A DNA stretch of 64,000 nt from Gammaproteobacteria bacterium. Lineage in GTDB: Bacteria > Pseudomonadota > Gammaproteobacteria > Steroidobacterales > Steroidobacteraceae. Position 1 is the stretch's first letter. The number at the start of each line of letters is the position of its first letter. Both the position numbers and the translations under genes were made by a program. The stretch covers positions 1 through 64,000 of the forward strand of contig CANIOW010000005.1 of NCBI GenBank assembly GCA_947469285.1, in the 5' to 3' direction. The notes beneath the pieces were generated by a model. The model ran no database searches. It worked only from the letters and a program-made list of their open reading frames with translations, and had not been told where the DNA came from. Below, one piece after another: positions 44,969-54,863 of this stretch.

Positions 44969-46066
44969 ATGCTCCCCGTCCACTCCCGCTGGTTCTTACC
45001 AGCCCTAGCCATCGGTCTCGTCTGCGGGCTCAGCGCCTGCGGTGAGGCTAAGGACCGCCACCCGCCAGCGGACCAAGCCACGCCGGCTATCCCGGTAGAA
45101 GTGCTGCCAGCCACCCGCGGTGAAATGCTGGCCGTCTATTCCGGCACCGCCCCGCTCCAAGCAGAACAAGAAGCCGTGGTCGTCGCCAAGGTAGGGGGTG
45201 AACTGCACCAGTTACTCGTGGAAGAAGGCGCGCAGGTTCGCAAGGGACAGGTGCTGGCGCGGCTGGATGGAGACCGGCTGCGCCTAGAATTGGCCCAAGC
45301 CCGCGCCCAGCGAGCCAAATTGGAACGCGACTACAAGCGCACCATCGAACTACAACAGCGTGGGCTGGTCGCCACCAGCGCCTTCGAGAACTTGCGCTAC
45401 GAACTCGATGGCGCCCAAGCCACCTACGACCTCGCCGCCCTCCAGTTGTCGTACACCGAAATCCGCGCACCCCTCGAAGGCGTCATCGCTGAACGCTTCG
45501 TGAAACTCGGCAATACGCTCCGTCCGAACGACCCACTGTTCCGCATCGCTGATCTGACACCCCTGGTGGCTGAGGTGTTTGTACCGGAGCGGGAAATGCA
45601 CAAGCTACAAGTCGGTCAGACCGCGAGTGCCGTGATCGATGCGGCCGGTGGGGCGTTTGAGGCGGTCATCAGGCGCATCAGCCCAGTCGTGGACAGCACC
45701 ACCGGAACCTTCAAAGTCACGCTTGAGATCCATGACACCACGGCCCAACTCAAACCGGGCATGTTTGCACGCGTTAACATCGTCCACGACCGGCGAGCTG
45801 ACGTATTGCGCGTACCGCGCAGCGCTCTGATCGAAGATGATGGCCACTCGCGGCTGTTCGTGGTGGTGGCCGGCAAGGCCATCGCACGCGAGGTCACGCT
45901 GGGGCTGACCGATGGCGCTGCGGTTGAAATTACCAGCGGTCTGCGAACCGGTGAACAGGTCGTAGTCATCGGTCAAGGCGGCCTGAAAAACGGCAGCCTG
46001 GTCAAGGTCATTGCGTCAGCAACCTCGACCGTGACCACTCCCACTGCAGCGCAGAACAACCCGTAG
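44969..46066 (+). CDS. RND efflux periplasmic adaptor lipoprotein (membrane fusion protein)
   Basis: 365 residues. Signal peptide with lipobox LSAC at about 21-24, so it is lipid-anchored in the inner membrane. Barrel-sandwich text VVAKVGGELHQLLVEEGAQVRKGQVLARLDGDRLRLELAQARAQ, a coiled-coil hairpin (LERDYKRTIELQQRGLVATSAFENLRYELDGAQATYDLAALQ), and the second lipoyl half YTEIRAPLEGVIAERFVKLGNTL follow in order. It links an inner-membrane RND pump to an outer-membrane channel. It is the first gene of the operon, 55 bases before the first pump. Confidence 0.92.
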   Translation: MLPVHSRWFLPALAIGLVCGLSACGEAKDRHPPADQATPAIPVEVLPATRGEMLAVYSGTAPLQAEQEAVVVAKVGGELHQLLVEEGAQVRKGQVLARLDGDRLRLELAQARAQRAKLERDYKRTIELQQRGLVATSAFENLRYELDGAQATYDLAALQLSYTEIRAPLEGVIAERFVKLGNTLRPNDPLFRIADLTPLVAEVFVPEREMHKLQVGQTASAVIDAAGGAFEAVIRRISPVVDSTTGTFKVTLEIHDTTAQLKPGMFARVNIVHDRRADVLRVPRSALIEDDGHSRLFVVVAGKAIAREVTLGLTDGAAVEITSGLRTGEQVVVIGQGGLKNGSLVKVIASATSTVTTPTAAQNNP

Positions 46067-46121
46067 ACGGCTGCGAGCTGCCACTCTCCGCCTTCCGGCG
46101 GTGGATCAAGGAAGGAACCCC

Positions 46122-49100
46122 ATGGGCCTGATCGAATTCGCCACCCGCCGGCGCGTCACCGTGGCCATGTTCACGCTGGCGGTGTTGCTGTTTGGCTTCG
46201 TTTCGCTCTCGCGATTAAAGGTCAACCTGCTACCTGACCTCTCCTACCCGACTTTAACGGTACGCACGGAGCTACCGGGAGGTGCACCGCTTGAGGTAGA
46301 GAATCTGGTTACTCGCCCGGCCGAGGAAGCCGTGGGCATCATCCGCAATGTTCGGCAGGTACGCTCCGTCTCGCGCTCCGGTCAAAGCGATGTCACCTTG
46401 GAATTTGCTTGGGGGACCGACATGGATCTCGCAGGCATAGACGTGCGCGAGAAACTCGACCTGCTGCAACTGCCACTGGAAGCTAAACGGCCTTTGCTAT
46501 TGCGCTTCGACCCCTCTAGCGAACCGGTGATGCGCTATGCCCTGCTTGATGGCCCCAAGGATGCTGCTAAACGTGAAGAACGCCTTAAGGCACTGCGCCG
46601 CTTTGCCGAAGACCGACTGAAGCCGGCGCTGGAGGCGGTAGAAGGCTCTGCGGCCGTGAAGGTCAGCGGTGGGCTGGAAGAAGAGATTCAGATTCAGGTA
46701 GACCAACAAAAACTCGCCCAACTCAATCTCGGTATCGACACTATCACCGCGCGACTGCGTGCTGAAAACGTCAACCTCTCGGGCGGCCGACTGGAGCAGG
46801 GCACGCAGCGATTTTTAGTGCGCACGCTGAACGAATTTCAAAGTGTTGGTGAAATGGCCGATGCCATCATCGCCACCCATGATGGTCAGCCGGTGCGTCT
46901 GAAAGAGATAGCCAAAGTTATCCGGGGCCACAAGGATCGAGAAGCCATTACCCGCGTCAATGGCCTGGAGTCCGTAGAACTGGCGGTCTACAAAGAAGGC
47001 GATGCGAATACCGTCGCACTGGCTGGGGGCGTACGCCAGGCAGTGGCCACGCTCGAGCACACTTTACCGCCGGGCGCTCGCCTCGAATTGGTCTATGACC
47101 AGGCACATTTCATTAACGCGGCTATTGGCGAGGTCAAGCAGTCGGCACTGTTCGGCGGGCTGCTCGCTATCCTCGTGCTGTATTGCTTTTTACGCGACGC
47201 GCGCGCCACGCTGGTGACGGGGATTGCTATACCAGTGTCCATCATCGGTACTTTCATGCTCATGTACTGGGCAGAGGTATCGCTGAATATTATGTCGCTG
47301 GGCGGTATTGCTCTGGCAGTCGGCATGCTCGTTGACAATGCCGTAGTGGTACTTGAAGCGATCGTACGCCGACGAGAGCAAGGTGCCAGTCCGCTGGCGG
47401 CCGCACGCGAAGGGACCGCTGAGGTTGCCATGGCCGTCACTGCTGCGACGCTGACTTCGGTCGCAGTGTTCTTTCCCATGGTGTTCATCAGCGGTATCGC
47501 CGGCCAATTGTTTCGCGATCAGGCGCTGACAGTGACCTTCTCGCTGCTGTTTTCGCTGGTTGTCGCGCTAACACTGGTGCCTATGCTGGCCGCAGGTCGC
47601 CTACCAGAGCCGGCAGAGCCTGCGCGCACCCTCTCTGCGGTCGCTGGTCGTCTGACGCGCGCGCTACAGTCGTTAAGTCTCCTGCTGCGCACTGGTGGCC
47701 AGTGCGTCTCGCGGTGGTCGGCTCGGGCCTTATCGCCTGGGGTCTGGCTCATGCAGGCCCTGTATGGCTGGGCGGAGCGCGTCTACCCGCCCGCCATCAC
47801 CTGGGCCCTGCAGCATCGGGGCCAGGTCCTCGGGGCCGCAACCGCTCTCTTCCTGAGCACGATGGCGCTGGTGCCTTTTCTCGGGACCGAGCTCATCCCA
47901 CAGATGTCGCAGGGCGAATTTGTGGTGGACATCAAATTACCCTCAGGCGCACCGCTGGAACAAACTGACCAGGCGATGGCGGCGGCGACGCGTGTGGCGC
48001 AGACTTTGCCCAATCTCAACACCGCCTATGCCGTTTCCGGCAGCGGTAACCGGCTTGATGCGAATCCCGTAGATGCCGGCGAAAACAGCGGGCGTTTATC
48101 TATCAAGCTCGTGGCGGGATCCAGTCATGCGGATGAGGAACAGGCGATCAATACACTTCGCGCGCAGCTCGATGGCATTCCAGGAGCGCAGTATCAGTTT
48201 TCGCGTCCCAGCCTGTTCACCTTTGCGACACCCTTAGAAGTCGTGCTCACCGGCAATGATCTGACACGACTCAAGACTGCAGCAGACAACTTGCGCCTAC
48301 GTCTACAGGAAAACCCACAGTTTGCTGACGTCAAAAGCACACTGGAGGCTGGCAATCCGGAAATCCAGATCTTGTTTGATCAGGAACGGGCGGCGCAGTT
48401 AGGTTTGGCAGTACGCGATATTGCTGACCATGTGGTCACGGCGGTTCGCGGTGAAGTCGCCACGCGCTACACCCTGTTCGACAAGAAAATCGATGTCCTG
48501 GTACGGAGCATGGACACCCGCGCGGCCAGCCTTGAGGAGGTGCGAAACCTGATTGTGAATCCAGGCAGCGAGCGTCCGGTGCCACTGTCGGCCGTGGCAG
48601 AGATCCGACTGGCAACAGGACCCGCAGAAATTCGCCGCGCCAACCAAGAACGGGTAGCGGTAGTCAGCGCTAATCTTGGAGAAGGCGATCTGGGTGGGGC
48701 ACTGCTCAGCTTGCGGCAGCTGTTGGCGAGGGAACCGCTCCCCCCGGGCATTGGCTACTACGTTTCAGGACAAAGTGAGGAAATGGGTGACTCTTTTTCC
48801 AGCCTGCAATTCACCCTGCTACTGGCGGTCTTTCTGGTCTATCTGGTCATGGCCGCACAGTTTGAAAGCCTGATTCACCCCTTCGTTATCCTGTTCACCA
48901 TCCCGCTCTCGGCCATCGGCGCGGTCTGGGCGCTGCTCCTGACAGGCACCACCGTCAATGTGGTGGCGTATATCGGGCTGATCATGCTGGCTGGAATCGT
49001 GGTCAACCAGTCCATCGTCCTCATCGATGCGGTTAATCAAGCACGCACCCGGGGATTATCGCGGCACGCGGCCATCCTCGAAGCCGGACGCATTCGCTTA

Positions 49101-49307
49101 CGCCCCATTCTGATTACCAAACTCACGACGATTCTTGGGTTGCTCCCCATGGCGCTGGGTCTCGGCGAAGGTGCGGAAGTGCGTGCACCCATGGCCATTA
49201 CTGTAATCGGCGGAGTGCTGCTGACCACCTTCCTGACCTTGCTGGTGATCCCCGTGGTGTACGACGTCATGGACCGGCAACGCGACCTGCCGCCCGTCGG
49301 CACCTGA
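46122..49307 (+). CDS. RND-family efflux pump permease (first of two)
   Basis: 1061 residues from ATG 46122 (GAAGGAA at 46111-46117). Twelve transmembrane helices in two repeats with two large periplasmic loops. Conserved features are VLLFGFVSLSRLKVNLLPDLSYPTL, the helix 4 region GMLVDNAVVVLEAIVRR with a single Asp of the proton-relay site, FFPMVFISGIAGQLFRDQ, and the second-half IMLAGIVVNQSIVLIDAVNQAR. It belongs to the HAE1-like drug exporters. A three-base gap separates it from the second pump, so they are co-translated. Confidence 0.93.
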   Translation: MGLIEFATRRRVTVAMFTLAVLLFGFVSLSRLKVNLLPDLSYPTLTVRTELPGGAPLEVENLVTRPAEEAVGIIRNVRQVRSVSRSGQSDVTLEFAWGTDMDLAGIDVREKLDLLQLPLEAKRPLLLRFDPSSEPVMRYALLDGPKDAAKREERLKALRRFAEDRLKPALEAVEGSAAVKVSGGLEEEIQIQVDQQKLAQLNLGIDTITARLRAENVNLSGGRLEQGTQRFLVRTLNEFQSVGEMADAIIATHDGQPVRLKEIAKVIRGHKDREAITRVNGLESVELAVYKEGDANTVALAGGVRQAVATLEHTLPPGARLELVYDQAHFINAAIGEVKQSALFGGLLAILVLYCFLRDARATLVTGIAIPVSIIGTFMLMYWAEVSLNIMSLGGIALAVGMLVDNAVVVLEAIVRRREQGASPLAAAREGTAEVAMAVTAATLTSVAVFFPMVFISGIAGQLFRDQALTVTFSLLFSLVVALTLVPMLAAGRLPEPAEPARTLSAVAGRLTRALQSLSLLLRTGGQCVSRWSARALSPGVWLMQALYGWAERVYPPAITWALQHRGQVLGAATALFLSTMALVPFLGTELIPQMSQGEFVVDIKLPSGAPLEQTDQAMAAATRVAQTLPNLNTAYAVSGSGNRLDANPVDAGENSGRLSIKLVAGSSHADEEQAINTLRAQLDGIPGAQYQFSRPSLFTFATPLEVVLTGNDLTRLKTAADNLRLRLQENPQFADVKSTLEAGNPEIQILFDQERAAQLGLAVRDIADHVVTAVRGEVATRYTLFDKKIDVLVRSMDTRAASLEEVRNLIVNPGSERPVPLSAVAEIRLATGPAEIRRANQERVAVVSANLGEGDLGGALLSLRQLLAREPLPPGIGYYVSGQSEEMGDSFSSLQFTLLLAVFLVYLVMAAQFESLIHPFVILFTIPLSAIGAVWALLLTGTTVNVVAYIGLIMLAGIVVNQSIVLIDAVNQARTRGLSRHAAILEAGRIRLRPILITKLTTILGLLPMALGLGEGAEVRAPMAITVIGGVLLTTFLTLLVIPVVYDVMDRQRDLPPVGT

Positions 49308-49310
49308 CCC

Positions 49311-52300
49311 ATGTGGCACACCCGCGTCGCTCTGGCCCGCCCAATCACCACCTGGATGGCTTTTGCTGCGCTTGCCATCATCGGTCTCATCAGCGCCCGG
49401 CTACTCCCTCTGGAGGAACTCCCGGACATGACTTTCCCGGGTCTCATGGTCACCGTCCCCTACCCGGGCTCAACGCCCGAGGAAGTAGAACGACTGATTA
49501 CCCGTCCGATTGAAGAAGCCTTGGCGACACTCCCCGGCATTCAGGAGATCCGCTCCACCTCGGCGGCCGATCAAGCTGAGGTGCAGGTGGCCATGACCTG
49601 GGGCGGCGACATCGAAGCACGCGCCTTTGCCGTGCGCACCAAACTTGATGCTATCCGCCCGGACCTGCCGAGTGGCGCCGAACGCATGGTGATCAATACC
49701 AACTCCACCGCTGACCAGGCGGCATTTGTCATCCGTCTGTCGGCCGACACGGACTTATCCACCCGCTATCAAGCGCTGGAGCGCTACCTGAAAAAACCCC
49801 TTGAGCGACTGCCCGGCGTGGCACGGGTGGATCTCGCCGGCGTGGAACCCCAGGAAGTACGGATTCTGGTGAACGCAGACCGCGCGGCCGCGCACGGCGT
49901 GTCGCTACCGCAACTGCGGCTACTACTGCAAAAAAGTAACTTCTCGGTCTCCGCTGGCGAGATCACCGAAAGTGGACAACGTTACAGCGTCCGGCCCATG
50001 GGGGAGTTCTCCCATCTGGAGGACATCCGCCAGCTGATCATTCGCGGCAACGTGCGCCTCGCGGATGTCGCCGACGTGGCACTGGTGAGTCCAAAATTAA
50101 CGGTCGGTCGTCGCGTGAACGGCCGCCCGGCAGTGGGCCTTGACATCTACAAGACCACGCAAGCGAATGTCGTTGAGGTGGCTGCGCGCGTCAACGCCGA
50201 GCTGGAGCGCGCCAAAGCCACGCCCCAACTACAAGGCGTGCGCTTCCTGGTAGTGGGAAACCAGGCAGAGGCCATTGTTTCCTCGCTAGGTGAACTACGC
50301 GCGGCTGGGCTGATCGGTGCAGCTTTGGCGCTACTGGTGTTGCTGCTTTTTCTGCGCGACTTACCCACGACCTTATTGGTCAGCCTTGCGGTGCCGGCCT
50401 CATTACTGGTAACGCTTGCCGCTCTGTATTTCAGTGGCCTAACCCTCAATGTACTCACCATGATGGGCATGATGCTGTCGGTGGGAATGCTCGTGGACAA
50501 CGCAGTGGTGGTGACGGAAAGTATTTTCCGGCACCGCCTGCGCCATCCAACTAACCCTAAGCTGGCAACGATGGCCGGGGTGCAGGAAGTGGGTGTCGCT
50601 ACTGTCGCTGGCACCTTTGCCACGGTCGTGGTGTTTCTGCCGCTGCTGTTCGGCGAAACCAATCAAGTGAGTATTTTTCTCAAGCACGTCGCGATCCCCA
50701 TCGTCGTGGCCATGGTGACCTCACTGCTCATCGCACAGACCCTCATTCCGATGGTGGCGGCACATTTGCACGCTCCGCGGGAGAGTGAGGCCACTGGTTG
50801 GATGCGCAATCTACAAGAACGCTATGCACGCAGCTTGATCTGGGTATTAACCCACCCGCGGCAGACCGCGATGGTGGCGCTGTTGCTGGTCTTGTCACCA
50901 CTGCCCTTGTTTAAATTGGCACTGGTCAAGGTCGACCCGTTTCCACAAAGCGTGAGTCGGCAGCTGTTCATACCGTACCATTTAGAGGGGACGTATCCGC
51001 TGGAACAAGTAGATAAATCCGTGCGCCAGGTGGAGGCGTTTCTAGAAGCGAATCGCGAACGCTTTGATATCGACAGTTTCTATACTCGCTGGAGCAGCAG
51101 CGAGGCATTCACTACCCTATATCTCAGACCGAAGCAGGTAGCACGCCGCAAGACGACCGACGTGATGCGTGAGATCACCGCAGGCATGCCGACACTGAGC
51201 ATCGGGCATCCAGATTTTAAGTTTGAGGCGGGTGAGGCACAAGGCTTCAGTTTGCAGCTGTCTGGCGACTCCACTGCACGTCTGGCCGCCCTCAGTGTTG
51301 ACGTGGTACGCCGTTTGCGACAAGTGCCGGGGATCGAAGCTGTGCGCAGCGATGCCGAGGCGGGTGATGATGAAGTCCGTGTGCGTATCGACCGCGATCG
51401 CGCAGCCGCAGCGGGACTTACCACGGGGGCGGCAGCTCAGGCGATTGCCGCTGCCATGCGCGGCGAGCGCTTGCGCGAATTTCGTACCGACGAGCGCGAC
51501 CTTATCTTACGGCTGGCATTCCGCGCCGATGACCAACAAGGGATTGATGATCTGGCGCGCCTGACGCTACCGACACCGAAAGGCACACTGCCCTTATCGG
51601 CGATCGCCGATTTCACTATCGGCAAGGGTGAACGCACTATCTCGCACATCGACCGCATGACCAGCGTCGTGATCACCGCCAACCTCCGTGGCGGCGCCAC
51701 TCTTGAGCAGGTAAGAGCGAATGTAAAGCCTGTCATGGCAGCGTTTCCCTTCCCGCCTGGTTATGACTGGAAGCTAGGTCGCGGCTTCGAAGACAGTGAC
51801 AAGACGCTGACCAGCATGGCGATGAACATTGGGCTGGCGATACTGATGATCTACCTGGTCATGGCAGCGCTATTTGAAAGCGTGCTGCTGCCACTCTCGA
51901 TTGTCACCTCCATTGTGTTTTCCTTCGTCGGGGTTTGCTGGTTTTTCGCCATTAGTGCCACCTCAATCACTTTGATGGCCATGATTGGCATCATGATTCT
52001 AGTGGGCGTGGTGGTGAACATCGGCATTGTGCTGGTGGCGCACGTGCTGCAGCTACGCAGTGAAGGGCTGCCGCGACAAGCGGCCATTGTGCAGGCGGGT
52101 CGTGACCGGCTACGCCCCATCTTGATGACGACCCTGAGCACTTTGCTCGGTTTGTTGCCACTCGCCATCGGCGACGCCCAGGTTGGGGGTTCAAGTGGCC
52201 CGGCCTACTACCCGATGGCACGTGCCATCATGGGGGGACTGGCCTTCGGTGCGGCGGTGAGCCTGTTTCTGGTACCGGCTTTCTACGTCTGGTTCGACGA

Positions 52301-52370
52301 TTTCAACCACTGGCGACGCCGAGTCTTCAGCGCCGCGGCAGTCACCATCAAGTCAGCAGAAACCGTTTGA
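49311..52370 (+). CDS. RND-family efflux pump permease (second of two)
   Basis: 1019 residues. Same architecture as the preceding pump: IGLISARLLPLEELPDMTFPG start, MLSVGMLVDNAVVVTESIFRH at helix 4 (single Asp), FLPLLFGETNQVSIFLKH, and IMILVGVVVNIGIVLVAHVLQ in the second half, where a polar N-N/S pair is replaced by N-I. It is not a duplicate of the first by simple copying; similarity is only at family level. Two different pump genes after one adaptor suggests heterotrimers as in MdtBC. Its last 23 bases overlap the convergent coiled-coil gene. Confidence 0.92.
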   Translation: MWHTRVALARPITTWMAFAALAIIGLISARLLPLEELPDMTFPGLMVTVPYPGSTPEEVERLITRPIEEALATLPGIQEIRSTSAADQAEVQVAMTWGGDIEARAFAVRTKLDAIRPDLPSGAERMVINTNSTADQAAFVIRLSADTDLSTRYQALERYLKKPLERLPGVARVDLAGVEPQEVRILVNADRAAAHGVSLPQLRLLLQKSNFSVSAGEITESGQRYSVRPMGEFSHLEDIRQLIIRGNVRLADVADVALVSPKLTVGRRVNGRPAVGLDIYKTTQANVVEVAARVNAELERAKATPQLQGVRFLVVGNQAEAIVSSLGELRAAGLIGAALALLVLLLFLRDLPTTLLVSLAVPASLLVTLAALYFSGLTLNVLTMMGMMLSVGMLVDNAVVVTESIFRHRLRHPTNPKLATMAGVQEVGVATVAGTFATVVVFLPLLFGETNQVSIFLKHVAIPIVVAMVTSLLIAQTLIPMVAAHLHAPRESEATGWMRNLQERYARSLIWVLTHPRQTAMVALLLVLSPLPLFKLALVKVDPFPQSVSRQLFIPYHLEGTYPLEQVDKSVRQVEAFLEANRERFDIDSFYTRWSSSEAFTTLYLRPKQVARRKTTDVMREITAGMPTLSIGHPDFKFEAGEAQGFSLQLSGDSTARLAALSVDVVRRLRQVPGIEAVRSDAEAGDDEVRVRIDRDRAAAAGLTTGAAAQAIAAAMRGERLREFRTDERDLILRLAFRADDQQGIDDLARLTLPTPKGTLPLSAIADFTIGKGERTISHIDRMTSVVITANLRGGATLEQVRANVKPVMAAFPFPPGYDWKLGRGFEDSDKTLTSMAMNIGLAILMIYLVMAALFESVLLPLSIVTSIVFSFVGVCWFFAISATSITLMAMIGIMILVGVVVNIGIVLVAHVLQLRSEGLPRQAAIVQAGRDRLRPILMTTLSTLLGLLPLAIGDAQVGGSSGPAYYPMARAIMGGLAFGAAVSLFLVPAFYVWFDDFNHWRRRVFSAAAVTIKSAETV

Positions 52371-53388
52371 CCTCGAAGTAGTCCTCGGCGATCAGTTGTG
52401 CTGCTGATAGTAAACTGCCAGGAAAGTTCGCCTCCGCGTTTTCCAGCGCCGAACTCTGTGGCAGGGTGTCAACACTGTTGCGATAGGCCACCACGGCCTG
52501 CAGCCGCGCCAGTTGCTGCCGTAACTGCTCGGCTATTCCACCCGTCGTCCGCAGTAGTGCTACGACAGTATTGACTTGGGCCAGCCGCGCCAGACAATCT
52601 GCACGGCCACCATAGCGGATGTTGGACAAGTCCCGCTGCCAGGCCAGACGCACCTGCGGCGCCAATCCATCCTGCGCCAAGCGTGCCGCCAATACCTGTA
52701 CCAGCGCTATGACTGCCAGATTCACTGCACGGCGACCGTCCACCGACAACCCCGGAAACTCTGGCAGCGGTGACTTGACGAGCAAGACCCGTGAGGCGCG
52801 CAGATTATCCAGCGTGATGTTGGCTTCCTGCTGCCGGCCACGTGCCTCATTCAGCGACCGCAGCGCCTCTTTGCGCCGAAAGTAGTGCCATGGGCTACTG
52901 AGCGCGACAAATTCACGTTCTTCGGTCGCCACTACCGTGCGTTCGATGGTCACACGCTCTACTGCCGCTACAATGCGCAGGTCTACGGATTGCAACTGTT
53001 CCTTGCGTTCCAGCTGCAATTGCACCAGTTGTTGTTTGCGTTCGCGATCTGCTTGCTGGCGCCGCAACTCGATCGTCAGTTGCTGTACTTGCGCGCGACC
53101 GATGCGCCATAAGCCCCGCAGACTAAAATGCAGCAGCGCGCCAAAGCCCAGCTCAGGATTGGCGAGCGTCTGCTCCAGCGTCTCCGCATCATCGGTCGCA
53201 CGCTGTACGGACCCCTGCTGCTGTCGGAGCAGGTCACGCAGCTGACGAATTTCCTCGTCCTGATCGTCCAGCGCGCGCTTCAGGCCCACCCGGTTCCAGT
53301 AAAGTTTGAGCAGCCGCGCTTCCTCGGCCGCTTGCTGGCGGGCTTGGTGTCGTTGACGAAAACCTTTGAGCCACTCAGGCCAGCGCAT
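52348..53388 (-). CDS. Unknown protein rich in coiled coil
   Basis: 346 residues, no signal peptide or transmembrane segment. Arg/Gln/Glu/Leu-rich heptads dominate residues 10-75 and 105-200 (QQQGSVQRATDDAETLEQTL, IELRRQQADRERKQQLVQLQ, QQEANITLDNLRASRVLLV). A globular section with PEFPGLSVDGRRAVNLAVIALVQVL follows, and the end is SLLSAAQLIAEDYFEVKRFLL. Family not recognised. Its start overlaps the DUF1249 gene by 14 bases, so it is translationally coupled to it; its end overlaps the RND gene tail-to-tail. It resembles cytoplasmic scaffold or DNA/RNA-associated coiled-coil proteins only in composition. Confidence 0.7.
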   Translation of the reverse strand: MRWPEWLKGFRQRHQARQQAAEEARLLKLYWNRVGLKRALDDQDEEIRQLRDLLRQQQGSVQRATDDAETLEQTLANPELGFGALLHFSLRGLWRIGRAQVQQLTIELRRQQADRERKQQLVQLQLERKEQLQSVDLRIVAAVERVTIERTVVATEEREFVALSSPWHYFRRKEALRSLNEARGRQQEANITLDNLRASRVLLVKSPLPEFPGLSVDGRRAVNLAVIALVQVLAARLAQDGLAPQVRLAWQRDLSNIRYGGRADCLARLAQVNTVVALLRTTGGIAEQLRQQLARLQAVVAYRNSVDTLPQSSALENAEANFPGSLLSAAQLIAEDYFEVKRFLLT

Positions 53389-53866
53389 GCAGACTGCTCT
53401 GGCCGTGACCCGTGTCCATCAAATACTCCAACCATTTATTGAGCAGCATGTTGCGGTGCCAGCGGCGATCGAGCATGCCGGATAAACCCGCGTCAATCTG
53501 CCGCAGTGCCGCATGCGTCTGCACCGACCCTACCTGACTGGCTTCGGCCAATTCGGCGTCGTGATACACGCGCACCTCTAAGTCAGGCTCACGCAGCAGG
53601 GACCCGGCGTCAGGAAAAAGATAGGTCAGACGTAGCACCGAGGTATAGGCACTGTGTTCGAGCACCGTGACCTCCAGCTCGCAGTCACCGTCTACCCGCG
53701 ACACCGCACGGCCTGAGAGCTGACGCACCTCGCCCAGCAGCGCACGCAAGCGCACCCAATTGCTCTCATACAGCGACATGAGTGCTAGAAAGCCACCAGG
53801 GCGTGCCCGCCACGAGGCGCGCAGCCACACGTCGGAATCGGCTTCAACGGGGAGGTTCGGGCGCAT
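53375..53866 (-). CDS. DUF1249 (YqiB-type) protein
   Basis: 163 residues from ATG 53866. The sequence LMSLYESNWVRLRALLGEV and, later, VLEHSAYTSVLRLTYLF, followed by LEVRVYHDAELAEASQV and QRQIDAGLSGMLDRRWHRNMLLNKWLEYLMD-like text in this protein, match the Gammaproteobacterial DUF1249 family of about 140-150 residues, whose function is unknown. The longer in-frame ORF to 53974 enters the ppsR region without a start signal. It is coupled to the coiled-coil gene downstream. Confidence 0.85.
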   Translation of the reverse strand: MRPNLPVEADSDVWLRASWRARPGGFLALMSLYESNWVRLRALLGEVRQLSGRAVSRVDGDCELEVTVLEHSAYTSVLRLTYLFPDAGSLLREPDLEVRVYHDAELAEASQVGSVQTHAALRQIDAGLSGMLDRRWHRNMLLNKWLEYLMDTGHGQSSLHALA

Positions 53867-53886
53867 GCCGCGCAGTCTACCAAGCG

Positions 53887-54741
53887 TCAGGGGCGTACGC
53901 GCCGGGCAATGCCCGTTCGATGGAGAATTCGACTGGCAATTTCTTCCACCGAGCAGTCCGTGGTGTCGATGCACGGAATGCCAAAGCGCTGGAACAACTG
54001 CTCGGCCGTGCGCAGCTCGAACTGAACCTGGTGCGAACTGGCATATTTGCTCTCTGGGCGGCGCTCGTGACGAATTTGCTGCAGGCGATCCGGACGGATC
54101 GTCAGCGCAAACAGCTTTTTCTGGAACGGTTTAAGAGCGGGTGGCAGGCCACTACCTTCTAGGTCGTCCTCCGTTAATGGGTAATTGGCTGCGTACACGC
54201 CATATTGCAAGGCCAGATAGAGGCAGGTGGGCGTCTTTCCACTGCGCGACACGCCGACCAGGATCACGTCGGCCTGGCCATACTCGCGCTCTTTGCCACC
54301 ATCGTCGTTGGCGAGGGCGAAGTTAGTCGCATTGATGCGCGCGGTGTAGGAAGCCATATCCGCCATGCCATGCGCCCGACCTGGGGCGTGGCTGCTCTTG
54401 ACCTTGAGTTCCGCCTCGAGCGGCCCGAGGAAGGCGTCAAAAAAATCCAAGAATAAGGCAGCGGACTGTTTGACAATATCCCGCTCTGCATCATCCACCA
54501 GCGTGCTGAAAATAATCGGCCGGACACCATCAGCAGCCCCAGTGGCATTGATGCGCTGACGCGCTTCTTCCGCTTTTTCCACCCCGCTGATGAATGGCAA
54601 GGTCACCGCCTGAAAATGGGTGGCGTCGAACTGTGTCAGCAGGCTATGCCCCATGGTCTCGGCGGTCACCCCCGTCTGGTCGGAGACGAAAAACACCGTT
54701 CTGCGCGGCTTGCCGCCGCTGGTGGCGCTCAATTCACCCAT
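53887..54741 (-). CDS. ppsR: PEP synthetase regulatory protein (kinase/pyrophosphorylase)
   Basis: 284 residues. DUF299 family: TVFFVSDQTGVTAETMGHSL at the N-terminus, VDDAERDIVKQSAALFLDFFD, and the P-loop-like DVILVGVSRSGKTPTCLYLA with the catalytic serine/threonine binding region. It inactivates PpsA by ADP-dependent phosphorylation of a threonine and reactivates it by phosphate-dependent removal. It is divergent from ppsA with 122 bases between, as in many Gammaproteobacteria, giving firm support to the assignment. Confidence 0.95.
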   Translation of the reverse strand: MGELSATSGGKPRRTVFFVSDQTGVTAETMGHSLLTQFDATHFQAVTLPFISGVEKAEEARQRINATGAADGVRPIIFSTLVDDAERDIVKQSAALFLDFFDAFLGPLEAELKVKSSHAPGRAHGMADMASYTARINATNFALANDDGGKEREYGQADVILVGVSRSGKTPTCLYLALQYGVYAANYPLTEDDLEGSGLPPALKPFQKKLFALTIRPDRLQQIRHERRPESKYASSHQVQFELRTAEQLFQRFGIPCIDTTDCSVEEIASRILHRTGIARRVRP

Positions 54742-54792
54742 GCCCTGCTTCCTTCTGCCAACCGGGACGCAGGGTTCTGCGCCACGACACCG

Positions 54793-54798
54793 TATAAT
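54793..54798 (+). promoter_or_regulatory. -10 element (TATAAT) for ppsA
   Basis: A consensus TATAAT lies 66 bases before the ppsA ATG in the ppsR-ppsA divergent spacer. No convincing -35 hexamer is found 16-18 bases upstream; an activator may be needed. Confidence 0.45.
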
Positions 54799-54863
54799 CC
54801 ACCGGTGCAGTGTTTCACCCCCGGCCCATGCCCCGCAAGCAGGCCCTGTTCCAGGATTCGCCC

